A DNA stretch of 48,242 bases from an uncultured Planctomycetaceae bacterium. Lineage in GTDB: Bacteria; Planctomycetota; Planctomycetia; Planctomycetales; Planctomycetaceae. The notes beneath the pieces are model-generated. The model had not been told where the DNA came from. It saw nothing but the letters and a program-made list of their open reading frames with translations, and searched no databases. This document shows positions 38,129 to 46,237 of this stretch, one piece after another. Positions within the stretch are counted from its first letter, which is position 1; every line of letters starts with the position of its first letter. The position numbers and the translations under genes were made by a program. Where the stretch lies: positions 1 to 48,242 of the forward strand of contig CAIQIE010000279.1 of the NCBI GenBank assembly GCA_903871805.1. The letters run 5' to 3'.

Positions 38129-38310
38129 GTTCGCCTGCAGAAAATGAGTGCATTCGCGGTGCCCCGAAGACTTCCGGTCGGACGCTTCCAGGAACCCCCG
38201 CCAGCAGCATTTAAGGCGTTCGGCTCGATTTCGGAGTCGCCATGCTGCTGTTCCCAACGCCCCCGGGAAATTCTGAAATGACAACGGCAGACCAACTTCA
38301 GTTCAGTGGG

Positions 38311-39102
38311 CTAGCTCTGAGCACTTTTACTGGCTGAGGTCCCCTGCGCTGATATCGCAGTGTATCCGATTGAGCCCAGTTCAGCGATGGATCGCATAAT
38401 CAGATCCGTGACTTCGGCCAGATCCTCCGGAGTACAGTGTCGCCCCTGCCATGCCGAGAGATCCAGTGGCGTTCCGTATGTCAGGCTGGATCGTGCGCGT
38501 ACAAAAAATGCTTTGAATATCGAGTCGGACCGCGGAGCTCGATGAATGAAAACAGGAATCACCGGAACTCCGGCTTTCACGGCCAGCCACGCCACACCGG
38601 TGTCGCCAGCCAGCAACTGCCGATCGGGACTGGTCACGTTCAGTCGCCCTTCCGGAAACAATCCCAGCAACCGCCCTTCCCGCAATCGCAGCAACGCCTG
38701 ACGCACCGGTTGCACGTCCTGTCCGTTGCGTGCCACGGGAATGCTCTCCATCGCACGACAAAACCACCTGATCACGCACGAAAACTCGTAATACTCCCTC
38801 GCCATCATGTAGCCAATGACTCGCAGATGCGGCTGCTGAAATGAAGCGAAATGCTTTGTCCACAACAGGACAGGATCCACCGGACTGGTGTGATTGGCCA
38901 CAATCACTGCCGGACCGAATTCTGGAATTGTGCATTTGTTGTTCTGCACACATCGGCTGAAAATTAAACGATGTATGACCGCTACCTGATAACACACCCA
39001 GGCCTGCCAGCTGACTTGCGACAATTTGACGCGCCAAACCACCACCGTAAGTGTCAGCAGTAACACCCCACACAAAATCCCAACGATGAAAAAGCCGTTC
39101 AT
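38311..39102 (-). CDS. plsC: 1-acyl-sn-glycerol-3-phosphate acyltransferase (PlsC-type)
   Basis: The 263-residue membrane enzyme transfers an acyl chain to lysophosphatidate or a similar acceptor in phospholipid synthesis. An N-terminal helix at about 4-24 anchors it. The catalytic motif NHTSPVD has His71 and Asp76, and the acceptor motif is LFPEGR (148-153). The third motif VAWLAVKAGVPVIPVFI follows. Length and motif order are normal. The gene lies 182 bp upstream of uvrA on the same strand, with no functional link. Confidence 0.9.
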   Translation of the reverse strand: MNGFFIVGILCGVLLLTLTVVVWRVKLSQVSWQAWVCYQVAVIHRLIFSRCVQNNKCTIPEFGPAVIVANHTSPVDPVLLWTKHFASFQQPHLRVIGYMMAREYYEFSCVIRWFCRAMESIPVARNGQDVQPVRQALLRLREGRLLGLFPEGRLNVTSPDRQLLAGDTGVAWLAVKAGVPVIPVFIHRAPRSDSIFKAFFVRARSSLTYGTPLDLSAWQGRHCTPEDLAEVTDLIMRSIAELGSIGYTAISAQGTSASKSAQS

Positions 39103-39735
39103 GCAGCGCCCTTACCTGGTCCTGCCGGGAATATTCCGCCGTACTCTATTCAAGCATCAAATCCGTGTGGCCCAGTCTGCCCCCGGAAGCGGAGCCTTTG
39201 CGTTTTCAAGCCAAAGGCACGGCTATGGCTATAATCGCAGCTTCCGTTGAACGATCCTTCCGGATTTGTGCCCATGGGGAATTTTTCGAATCACCCATAA
39301 GTGTTCCGTTCAGGACGGACCCCGGAAGAAAATCGCAGGGCAACGTCACTGGAAACCATGCCGGTCGCGACCCACCCGATCGTCCCGATAGCGGATTTTG
39401 AAACCAACCGACTTTTTCGTCAATTCCTCGTGTCTCAGAGGTCTCTGAATTCCATCTGTCACAGGGAAAATCGGTACCAGATTCCCCCCCATTTCCCAAT
39501 GGCAAAACTCCTTTCAACGTTCCTCGCTGGGCGATATGGCAGGAACTGCCGCAGAGAGACCCGGAAAATTCACAGTTTTGAATTCTGCTGGCAAGTGGCG
39601 CTTCATCTCTGTAGACGCATCGCGGGCTGTTTGATACTTTCCCCGCGGTCTCAGATATGTCATGGAATGACAGGTCTGAACTGCAGGCGGAATGCATCAG
39701 TGTTCTTAAGGGTTCTCATCGGCACGGAGGCCGGC
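39103..39735. other. Divergent gap between plsC and rimI
   Basis: No gene is supported in these 633 bp. The rimI frame is open far upstream (from 39301), but the upstream part has no family resemblance and the strong GGAGG at 39727-39731 marks the start at 39736. Promoters for both flanking genes must lie here. Confidence 0.45.
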
Positions 39736-40302
39736 ATGGGATTGAAAAGATCCAACACACAATCGTCCACAGAAGTCCCGAATCCGCCCGCGCTGGATGC
39801 CTCACGCACCCAGATTCGCTGGCTCATTCGTCGCGATATGGATGAGGTACTTTCTATCGAGCGAGGAAGCTTCCAGTTTCCCTGGACCGAGGAAGAATTC
39901 CTCTGCTGTCTTCGGCAACGGAACTGCATCGGCACTGTCGCGGAACTGGATCATCGGATCGTAGGATTCATGATCTACGAACTGCACAAGTCTATGCTTC
40001 GAATTCTGAACTTCGCCGTGGCCACTGATGTGCGTAGAAATGGCATCGGGCGACAGATGGTGCAGCGGCTGGTCGACAAATTGTCGCAGCAGCGTCGCCG
40101 GGAAATTGTTCTTGAAGTTCGCGAAACGAATGTCCCGGCACAGCTATTTTTCGCCGACAGCAGCTTCCGCGCCGTAACGGTTCTCCGGAAGCACTATGAC
40201 GACACCTGCGAAGATGCCTACTACATGAGGTATTGCCTGAATCAGGATGAAGCCATTCCTTTCATCCCACACAATCGAATTTCAGAGCTGGATGCCGCGT
40301 AG
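39736..40302 (+). CDS. rimI: RimI-type GNAT N-acetyltransferase
   Basis: The 188-residue GNAT enzyme probably acetylates the N-terminus of ribosomal protein S18. The core runs IRWLIRRDMDEVLSIERGSFQFPWTEEEF, which is the RimI start. It continues with VGFMIYELHKSMLRILNFAV, the acetyl-CoA loop RRNGIGRQM, and ETNVPAQLFFADSSFRAVTVLRKHY. A hydrophilic 25-residue leader precedes the domain. The ATG at 39736 has GGAGG five bases upstream. It ends just before a strong terminator. Confidence 0.88.
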   Translation: MGLKRSNTQSSTEVPNPPALDASRTQIRWLIRRDMDEVLSIERGSFQFPWTEEEFLCCLRQRNCIGTVAELDHRIVGFMIYELHKSMLRILNFAVATDVRRNGIGRQMVQRLVDKLSQQRRREIVLEVRETNVPAQLFFADSSFRAVTVLRKHYDDTCEDAYYMRYCLNQDEAIPFIPHNRISELDAA

Positions 40303-40333
40303 GGGCACGCTCGATAAGTTCGCAGTGAACAAC

Positions 40334-40370
40334 AAAAAACCTCGCCGGAAACTTTCCGCGAGGTTTTTTT
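40334..40370. terminator. Bidirectional intrinsic terminator
   Basis: AAAAAACCTCGC pairs with GCGAGGTTTTTT around an inner GGAA/TTCC stem; T runs follow in either direction. It sits between the convergent rimI and mqnD genes and should end both messages. Confidence 0.9.
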
Positions 40371-40433
40371 GTTATTATCAATCAAGATTACTGACGCTGA
40401 ACGCCAACGATTGTGGACTCTCGGTTAGTCTGA

Positions 40434-41282
40434 TCAGCCAATGAATTCCGGCACGACCAATTTTGGGATGACACCGGCCTCGTAGCCTCGTCGCAGCAGC
40501 AGTCGAACGGCTTCACGCCCCTTTGCACCAAAGTCGACTGTCCAGTCATTCACATACATTCCCACAAACCGATCCGTCTTGGCATGGTCAAGATCGCGAC
40601 CATATTTCATAGCGTGCTGCAAAGCCGCTTCGCGGTGGTCCAGACCGTACTGAATGCTCTGCTTCAGCAGTGCCGTCACTTCCAGCATCGCTGCCGGCCC
40701 CAAATCGCGCCGAATCGCGTTACCGCCCAATGGCAACGGCAACCCGCCTGTTTCGTCATACCACCATTTGCCAAGATCCACGATCAGCTTCAACCCCTGG
40801 CTGGCGTATGTCAGCTGCCCTTCATGGATAATCAGCCCAGCGTCGTAACGGCCCTGCTCAACAAGATTCAAAATCTCGTCGAACGGCTCCACCTCGTAAT
40901 CAAATGTGTCCCCCAACAGCAGTTTGAGGGAGAGAAAAGCGCTGGTCAACGTCCCCGGAACGGCGATCTTCTTTCCCTTCAAGTCAGAAATCGCCAGTGG
41001 TTCGCGAGCCACAACCATGGGGCCGTAGTTGTCACCCATGCTGGCTCCGCAGGCACACAGTGCGTATTTGTCTTCGACAAACGCAAAGCCGTGAATGCTG
41101 ACCGCCGTCAGTTCCAGTTCACCATTAAACGCCCTGCGATTCAGCGTTTCGATGTCCTGCAATTCGTGAACAAACTGGTAACGCCCCGTTTCGATCGAAT
41201 CGTTTGCCAGTGCGTGAAACATGAATGCGTCGTCCGGGTCCGGACTATGCCCCACTCGAATCAATACCCTGTCAGCACTCAT
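40434..41282 (-). CDS. mqnD: 1,4-dihydroxy-6-naphthoate synthase (MqnD)
   Basis: The 282-residue protein belongs to the MqnA/MqnD substrate-binding-fold family and best fits MqnD, which converts cyclic dehypoxanthine futalosine to dihydroxy-naphthoate in the futalosine route to menaquinone. The family start IRVGHSPDPDDAFMFHALA, the motif LTAVSIHGFAFV, and DAGLIIHEGQLTY with its catalytic-site His are present, as is GGLPLPLGGNAI. The ATG at 41282 begins the domain directly. No other mqn gene is in the window. MqnA is less likely because its usual start motif (SYLNTKPL type) is absent. Confidence 0.88.
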   Translation of the reverse strand: MSADRVLIRVGHSPDPDDAFMFHALANDSIETGRYQFVHELQDIETLNRRAFNGELELTAVSIHGFAFVEDKYALCACGASMGDNYGPMVVAREPLAISDLKGKKIAVPGTLTSAFLSLKLLLGDTFDYEVEPFDEILNLVEQGRYDAGLIIHEGQLTYASQGLKLIVDLGKWWYDETGGLPLPLGGNAIRRDLGPAAMLEVTALLKQSIQYGLDHREAALQHAMKYGRDLDHAKTDRFVGMYVNDWTVDFGAKGREAVRLLLRRGYEAGVIPKLVVPEFIG

Positions 41283-41724
41283 AAAGAACCTGATCTTCTG
41301 TTGACTTGCCCTGTGGTCACCATTCGGCCCTGTCAAATCCTGTCCGAGGAATGATCCCACCGACACGGGACATTGCAGAAGCACCGCGGCCCGTTCGAGT
41401 GAGAATGACAAAAGGACGTCCGGAGTAGTTTCCACAGCAGATAGCAAAGCTTTGCAAAACTGCCGGAAAAAACATGTGGAAGTATGACCGCGCGGCGGCA
41501 GTGCGTCGAGCCAGTCGAGCGGATGCCGACAGGATCGGGAAATCTCTGCCGTGGCGAGTCGTCCCCCACTGCTAAATACCGCCGGGATCAGGCGATGTTA
41601 ACCATCCCGGACCGTTTTACAGCGGCAAATCGCCGAATTTCAGACACTATCATGCCACGCGGCTTTGGACAACGGACCTGCGACAAGGCCAGTTTACTGC
41701 CGCATCACTGTCAGGCCGCGACAC
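41283..41724. other. Gap upstream of mqnD
   Basis: The mqnD frame stays open to 41447 without family resemblance. I see no gene, repeat or clear hairpin in these 442 bp. Confidence 0.35.
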
Positions 41725-42531
41725 TCAGACAAGAGCTTCGCGGGAAATACAATCCATGACCCAGTGGTCCACCATGCGAATCTCGGCACTGGCCGGATCC
41801 ACAGGCAATTCTGTCATCTCCACATCCACAGGAGCACCGGCGTTTCGCAAGGTTCGCACTGTGCGTACGCATCGCCCCAGAGTCTCCAGGGCACAACTGC
41901 GCGAGATGGACATCAGGACCGGCTTACTGCGGAGAGACGACAAGCCGCTGGTCTCCAGGCTTCCATGCTCACAGAACGGGTCCAGCAGGATGGCACCTGC
42001 AAACCAGTCAGGATGCTGACTCAGGGTCCGCAAGGCCATGTCGGCTCCATGACCGGAACCTGCAAGAAAGATGCGTTCACTGTGAATGTGATATGCTCGT
42101 CGGAGACGACACGTTGTCAGGTGCAGCAATTCTGACGCAGAAACACTACCGAACCGCCCCGACTCCGCGTCCCAGCGATACCCCCCCGCTTTCTCCATCG
42201 ACTGGTTGCCACGCAGGGCCAACCCGATGTAGTTCTGCGAACTGACAGCATTCATCACACTCTCAAGCTGGTCTTCGTCGTTGGCATCGCTGTGAAACCA
42301 CGTGATCAACGGATAGGCGTAGCCCTCTTCGTAACGCTCAGGCACGTAGATCGACACTGGCCAGTCCGAAGCGTTGACGCTGCCAGCGTATTTGTCAGGC
42401 GTCAGGTCCGATCGCTTCCAGCTTTCGTACACTTCCTGCACTTCTTTCGGAAGTAACTCCTCACTTGTCTCCGGTGCGAGGGAATCCATCTCTCTGGAGG
42501 TGAATGACATACTTCGGACGCGGTTAAACAT
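41725..42531 (-). CDS. Alpha/beta hydrolase, probably degenerate
   Basis: The 268-residue protein has the carboxylesterase/phospholipase-like fold: VSIYVPERYEEGYAYPLITWFHS, NYIGLALRGNQ, and the elbow LAGSGHGADMAL with a serine nucleophile. A late histidine lies in VDHWVMDCIS. The strand that normally carries the acid residue (PVLLxHGxxD) reads PVLMSISRSCALETL, with no aspartate. The enzyme may use another acid or have lost activity. No signal peptide is evident. The ATG at 42531 lacks a clear ribosome binding site, and an ATG seven codons later is possible. Confidence 0.75.
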   Translation of the reverse strand: MFNRVRSMSFTSREMDSLAPETSEELLPKEVQEVYESWKRSDLTPDKYAGSVNASDWPVSIYVPERYEEGYAYPLITWFHSDANDEDQLESVMNAVSSQNYIGLALRGNQSMEKAGGYRWDAESGRFGSVSASELLHLTTCRLRRAYHIHSERIFLAGSGHGADMALRTLSQHPDWFAGAILLDPFCEHGSLETSGLSSLRSKPVLMSISRSCALETLGRCVRTVRTLRNAGAPVDVEMTELPVDPASAEIRMVDHWVMDCISREALV

Positions 42532-42700
42532 GACAGGTCAGCTTCCGTGACGAGGGGGGCAGAAAATTCAATGAATCAGGTATTAACAAAGCAGTCAGAA
42601 ACAATCAGCCAATAGCCGAACGATGCAAACAAACCGTTTTCACTTTGCGAAAACCTCAACAGGATCAAGCAGGTCTTTCAGTTACCAGCCCAGCGAAACG

Positions 42701-42724
42701 CCTGCACCGTCTTGCCGGTGCAGG
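42701..42724 (-). terminator. Hairpin behind the amidase gene
   Basis: CCTGCACCG and CGGTGCAGG form a perfect nine-base stem with a six-base loop, 56 bp beyond the amidase stop on the minus strand. Only a weak T cluster follows, so it could be a terminator or an RNA-stabilising structure. Confidence 0.45.
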
Positions 42725-42779
42725 GGACTGGCAACCGTCCGTCACACTTCTCAACGACCACACAACCACGCGGGCCAAC

Positions 42780-43520
42780 TCAGCCTTCCGGAATCAATTT
42801 CCTGATTCGTTCCAGCGGAAACAGCCGTCCCGGACAGGCCGTAGCCCGTACGGAAGAATGTCCAATCAGGCCACTGCGGGGAATCTGATGCTTTGCAGCC
42901 AGTTCCTGCACCAGTTCCGCAACTGACCTGAGTTGTGCTTTCGTCGGCGGTTGCTTTTCAAAATCACCAATCAGACAGATCCCAATGCCCCTGGCGTTCA
43001 CCAGAGAATTTCCGGCATGGGCTCCATGGATCTGCTCGCTCCAGCGGAACGTCGCCTCTACAGCGCCATCCGCCATGCCTTCCCCATTGCCAATCACAAA
43101 GTGATAGGCAATGCCCAGCCAACGATTACCGTCCGCATCCCGACGCTGACGATGTTCCTGATGGATGGACTGCACATTACCCCGAGATGTCCCGGAATGA
43201 TGAATCACCAGATACTTCCATGACGCCTCAGGCACTTCTGCCTTCGACGTCTTTGCAGGCACCGTTTTTTTTTCTGGTGCCGCTTTCATTCGTGCCGAAG
43301 ACAAGCCCTCGGCAACCTGCCGGGAAATCATCCACGGTACCTGATCATCAGCAAATCCCAGCGTCAGTGCAGAGAACAAACCTGAACACAGAACCAACAT
43401 GAACCAGTAACGACTGCGACCGGCAAGTGGATTTGTTCGGTGGTTTGCTTTCTCACGGTCTGACACCGGTGTCCCCGATGCATTTGATGAATCAGTGCCA
43501 ACGTTAAGACCTGTTGACAT
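42780..43520 (-). CDS. Membrane-anchored N-acetylmuramoyl-L-alanine amidase
   Basis: The 246-residue amidase_2/PGRP enzyme cleaves the bond between MurNAc and the peptide of peptidoglycan. After a cytoplasmic leader of 37 residues, a helix at about 38-56 anchors or exports it. The catalytic domain spans about 101-240. Zinc ligands are the VIHHSGT histidine (107), His221 in IGHSSVRA and Cys229 in TACPG; the middle motif LGIAYHFVIGNG is typical. It supports the presence of peptidoglycan. An alternative start at Met41 would give a short signal peptide. Confidence 0.9.
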   Translation of the reverse strand: MSTGLNVGTDSSNASGTPVSDREKANHRTNPLAGRSRYWFMLVLCSGLFSALTLGFADDQVPWMISRQVAEGLSSARMKAAPEKKTVPAKTSKAEVPEASWKYLVIHHSGTSRGNVQSIHQEHRQRRDADGNRWLGIAYHFVIGNGEGMADGAVEATFRWSEQIHGAHAGNSLVNARGIGICLIGDFEKQPPTKAQLRSVAELVQELAAKHQIPRSGLIGHSSVRATACPGRLFPLERIRKLIPEG

Positions 43521-43829
43521 TCCCCAGGATGGGTGGAACCGCGGAGGTGTCGTGCACAGGTCACATGGTCGACTCTACAAGCGGTGTCCGAGGGAGTCAA
43601 CGTTCGCTTTTCCGGACGCGGTTTCGGGACCTCAGACCGGGCTCTGTTGCCCGGATTCGGGGCGCTCTGAGAGGACTTTGACGCCGTCTGGACGGACGTA
43701 AAATCCTTCCGAATATTCCTGGTATCCCCAATCGTTACAACCTCGACGATTTCAGCGAATTCTGAGGGCCCTCAGGAACTTTCCCTTCAGTTTCTCCCCA
43801 GAGGTTCATCGCTCTGCGGGACAAAGCCC

Positions 43830-43922
43830 ATGCCTGTGTGGGGGCTTACCCTTATTGCGGCCGTGTCAGTCGTCATGACACTTGTATTTCAATCACCAGA
43901 GCCAGATGTCAAGCAGCCTTGA
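43830..43922 (+). CDS. Possible 30-residue single-pass membrane peptide
   Basis: An ATG frame encodes MPVWGLTLIAAVSVV followed by MTLVFQSPEPDVKQP, that is one hydrophobic helix (about residues 5-20) and a short polar tail. GGGA lies ten bases before the ATG. Size and topology fit a bacterial small membrane protein, but there is no homology evidence and chance is a fair alternative. Confidence 0.3.
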   Translation: MPVWGLTLIAAVSVVMTLVFQSPEPDVKQP

Positions 43923-43980
43923 CGATGCTGGTGTAAAGGTCGCGAGAATGTCACTTAGGGCCGCGTTTAATGCCTTTGGC

Positions 43981-44038
43981 AGTGGGAAGTGGGAAGTGGG
44001 AAGTGGGAAGTGGGAAGTGGGAAGTGGGAAGTGGGAAG
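43981..44038. repeat. Heptamer tandem array, eight AGTGGGA units
   Basis: Eight perfect AGTGGGA copies plus AG (58 bp) begin 11 bp past the kinase stop codon. The units are identical, which suggests recent slippage expansion; the strand bias (purine-rich on plus) is complete. There are no spacers, so it is not a CRISPR array. Confidence 0.95.
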
Positions 44039-44049
44039 ACGCTCTGCGA

Positions 44050-45510
44050 TCAGTGCTTTGTCACGGCGCCGATGTCTTCGAAATGCGTGCGAATATCCCG
44101 GAGCGTGGCAGGCTGAAACATCGTGGCTCCGTAGCGCGTTGAGGCGATTTTCTTGCGAACGGCTTCGGCTTCCGCTGTAGCAAACACAGCCAGACACGGC
44201 ACCTTCTGCGAACGCGCCCAGGCCTGAACCTGTGGGAAGACCTCCAGCACCTCTTCAGGCATCGTGTCGGCCAGAAACAAAATGCCGTCCGGTGGAGACG
44301 ATTTCAGCTTTTGAAAGGCGTTCTCTGCCGAAGCCATGAAGGCGACCTGGAAGCCATGCTTCTCGAAGTACTCTTTCACCACCTGGCAGCGTTTTTTCTG
44401 GCTGTCAACCACCAGCAAACGAAAGTCCGGCTTGACCTCAATCTTTAACGGCGGCTGATTTCCATGACTGGTTTCCTGAGTATCACCCAGCGATACAAGG
44501 ACTGCTCGCAGGTCACGGACGGCCTCTGTTGCGGTCTGGTACCTGGCGGAGGGACTGACCTGCATCAATCGCTCACAAACACGCACGACCTGGGGCGGTA
44601 TTTCCGCATTGATCGAAGTCAGTGAACGCGTACTGGTATAACGGCTGAGCGACAGTCGCTCTTCACGGTCCCGAGTCCGTTCCCAGGGACCCTCACCCGT
44701 CAGTAATTCGAAGTAAATGGCCCCGGCAAAAAACAGGTCGCTGCGAGGATCATTTCGCGGGGCGTTGGTGCCGCGTTCCAGAGACGCATATTCCAATGCA
44801 CGCTGAATATCCTCACTAGCCCCCGCCTGCGTCGACGACTCCGCTCCGGCAAGGCCGAAGTCCACAAGCTTGGCCACACCGCTGCTGCTCATCAACACGT
44901 TTGTTAATTTCAGGTCTCGATGGGTGGCCCCCTGCGTCAGTGCGTATTCCAGGCCCAGACAAATGTGCAGCATGCAACGCGTAGCTTCGAAGGGATTCAG
45001 CGACTTTCGAATTTTCAGAAAGTCCCTCAGGTTGCCCCCTTCTACAAACTCCATCGTGATGTAATGAAAACGCCCCTCCGTCGCGATTTCAAAAATCGGC
45101 ACCACATTGGGATGCTCGAACCTCTGGCAAATCCTCGCCTCGCGTTCAAACCCCGCGACGGCCCGCGGGTCGTCGGCCCAACGCTCGCGCAGCAATTTCA
45201 ACGCCACCATCTGACCCGTCTCGACATTCACCGCGCGGAACACTCGAGCGAAACTGCCGGATGCGTTCCGGTACAGCAACTTGTAACGCCCCAGAACCAA
45301 CCCCTCGGTTTCGCCTTTTAGAATCCGACTGGTCTGCAACGATGTCAGCAGTTGCCGACGCTCCAGCAGCTGCAGGACACCCGCCACATCAGACACCGAG
45401 TCCAGTTCTGACTGAACGCGTGATAACTCCTGCAGGCTGAGCAGGCGGGACGTCAGGAGAAATGTCCTGAGCGCATCTTTGGTTTTAATCAGCGGCATGG
45501 GCGGTTGCAT
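44050..45510 (-). CDS. Ser/Thr protein kinase with degenerate C-terminal receiver domain
   Basis: The 486-residue cytoplasmic kinase has a helical N-terminal part (1-70) as in other planctomycete kinases, then the kinase domain at about 72-340. It shows the loop NASGSFARVF (the first glycine is Ala), VALK with Lys105, HRDLKLTN with Asp199, DFG at 217-219 and a C-lobe ending near ARYQTATEAVRDL. Residues 363-480 resemble a receiver domain (LLVVDS, FLADTMP, FATAEAEA, MFQPATL). The phosphoacceptor aspartate is off register (Ala414/Asp415) and the lysine is Gln466. No membrane helix is visible. ATG 45510 or 45498 may be the start; the open frame further upstream is not convincing. Confidence 0.88.
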   Translation of the reverse strand: MQPPMPLIKTKDALRTFLLTSRLLSLQELSRVQSELDSVSDVAGVLQLLERRQLLTSLQTSRILKGETEGLVLGRYKLLYRNASGSFARVFRAVNVETGQMVALKLLRERWADDPRAVAGFEREARICQRFEHPNVVPIFEIATEGRFHYITMEFVEGGNLRDFLKIRKSLNPFEATRCMLHICLGLEYALTQGATHRDLKLTNVLMSSSGVAKLVDFGLAGAESSTQAGASEDIQRALEYASLERGTNAPRNDPRSDLFFAGAIYFELLTGEGPWERTRDREERLSLSRYTSTRSLTSINAEIPPQVVRVCERLMQVSPSARYQTATEAVRDLRAVLVSLGDTQETSHGNQPPLKIEVKPDFRLLVVDSQKKRCQVVKEYFEKHGFQVAFMASAENAFQKLKSSPPDGILFLADTMPEEVLEVFPQVQAWARSQKVPCLAVFATAEAEAVRKKIASTRYGATMFQPATLRDIRTHFEDIGAVTKH

Positions 45511-46237
45511 ACCGGAAAAAAGAATGAAAGTGGATTGCCCAAAGACACAACTTGCAGGCAGCCTGTGCACGAACCAGAGGACCAAAAATTCCGGAATGAC
45601 TGGGGAAGAATCGGCAACGCCCCACACAGGACACCGGAAAATCCCATTGTTGGCAGGCGATTTCCAGACATCTCGCCCACCAGACAGATCACACGGACAA
45701 CCCGGGATTGCGGCGAGGAATCCTAACGGTCTTCCCGAACTACGCAACCTGCCATGTTTCCAGAATCTGCAAACTCGGATGAACCTGGCACGACGACGGC
45801 GGCTAACACCTGAAGTTTTCCGGGCTGTCAGGCAGTGCCGTTGTTCCAGAGGCTGGCGTCCCATGGGAGTCACTTTGAAAAGTGTCAGGCATTTTCCAAA
45901 TGCTGTCGCCTCGCTGCCGGACGGTCCAGAATGACTCGGTCAAAAGATCTCAATGGGCTTTCCCAGTGCCCTCCGCTCCGCCAAACGACACCTAGTGCAT
46001 AATGAGTTATCATTGCACGATGTGATATTACAACACGCACGTACGGCAATCTGTTGCAACGGCGAAACGCAGGTGGCGTTGTGGAATCACGTGGTTGCGA
46101 ATCGGCTACTTTTCGCTAATTCTATCGAAAAAATTCCCTCAACCTGCCAAATTCTGTGGTACGTGTTGAATTGATCCACTACGGTGGTTATTTCATATGC
46201 ACCTTGGTTGTTCCTTCTTTTTCACGCGAGGTGCCAT
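45511..46237. other. Divergent gap before the Calx-beta protein
   Basis: No gene is supported in 727 bp, though the kinase frame stays open to 45873. The right half is more AT-rich. It contains an imperfect palindrome at 45995-46018 (GTGCA-T-AATGA / TCATTGCAC). Promoters for both flanking genes must lie here. Confidence 0.4.
45995..46018. promoter_or_regulatory. Imperfect palindrome, possible operator
   Basis: GTGCATAATGA and TCATTGCAC pair over nine bases with one bulged T and a four-base centre, 220-243 bp before the surface-protein start codon. It could be a regulator site or a small hairpin. Confidence 0.3.

Larger units (their letters stand above)
43521..44049. other. Gap with a small hydrophobic frame and the heptamer array
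   Basis: This 529-bp stretch lies between the kinase (3' end) and the amidase (5' end), both leftward. It contains a possible 30-residue membrane peptide at 43830-43922 on the other strand and the heptamer repeat at 43981-44038. The amidase promoter should lie at its left end. Confidence 0.4.

Noticed and set aside
39301..39735. Upstream extension of the rimI frame
   Set aside because: The added 145 residues are unlike any GNAT leader, and a strong GGAGG marks the start at 39736.
43981..44038. Tandem array as a CRISPR candidate
   Set aside because: Units are seven bases with no spacers and no cas genes are nearby.
45511..45873. Upstream extension of the kinase frame
   Set aside because: The extension is Cys/Arg-rich with no conserved part; homologous kinases begin at the MPLIKTKD-like helix.
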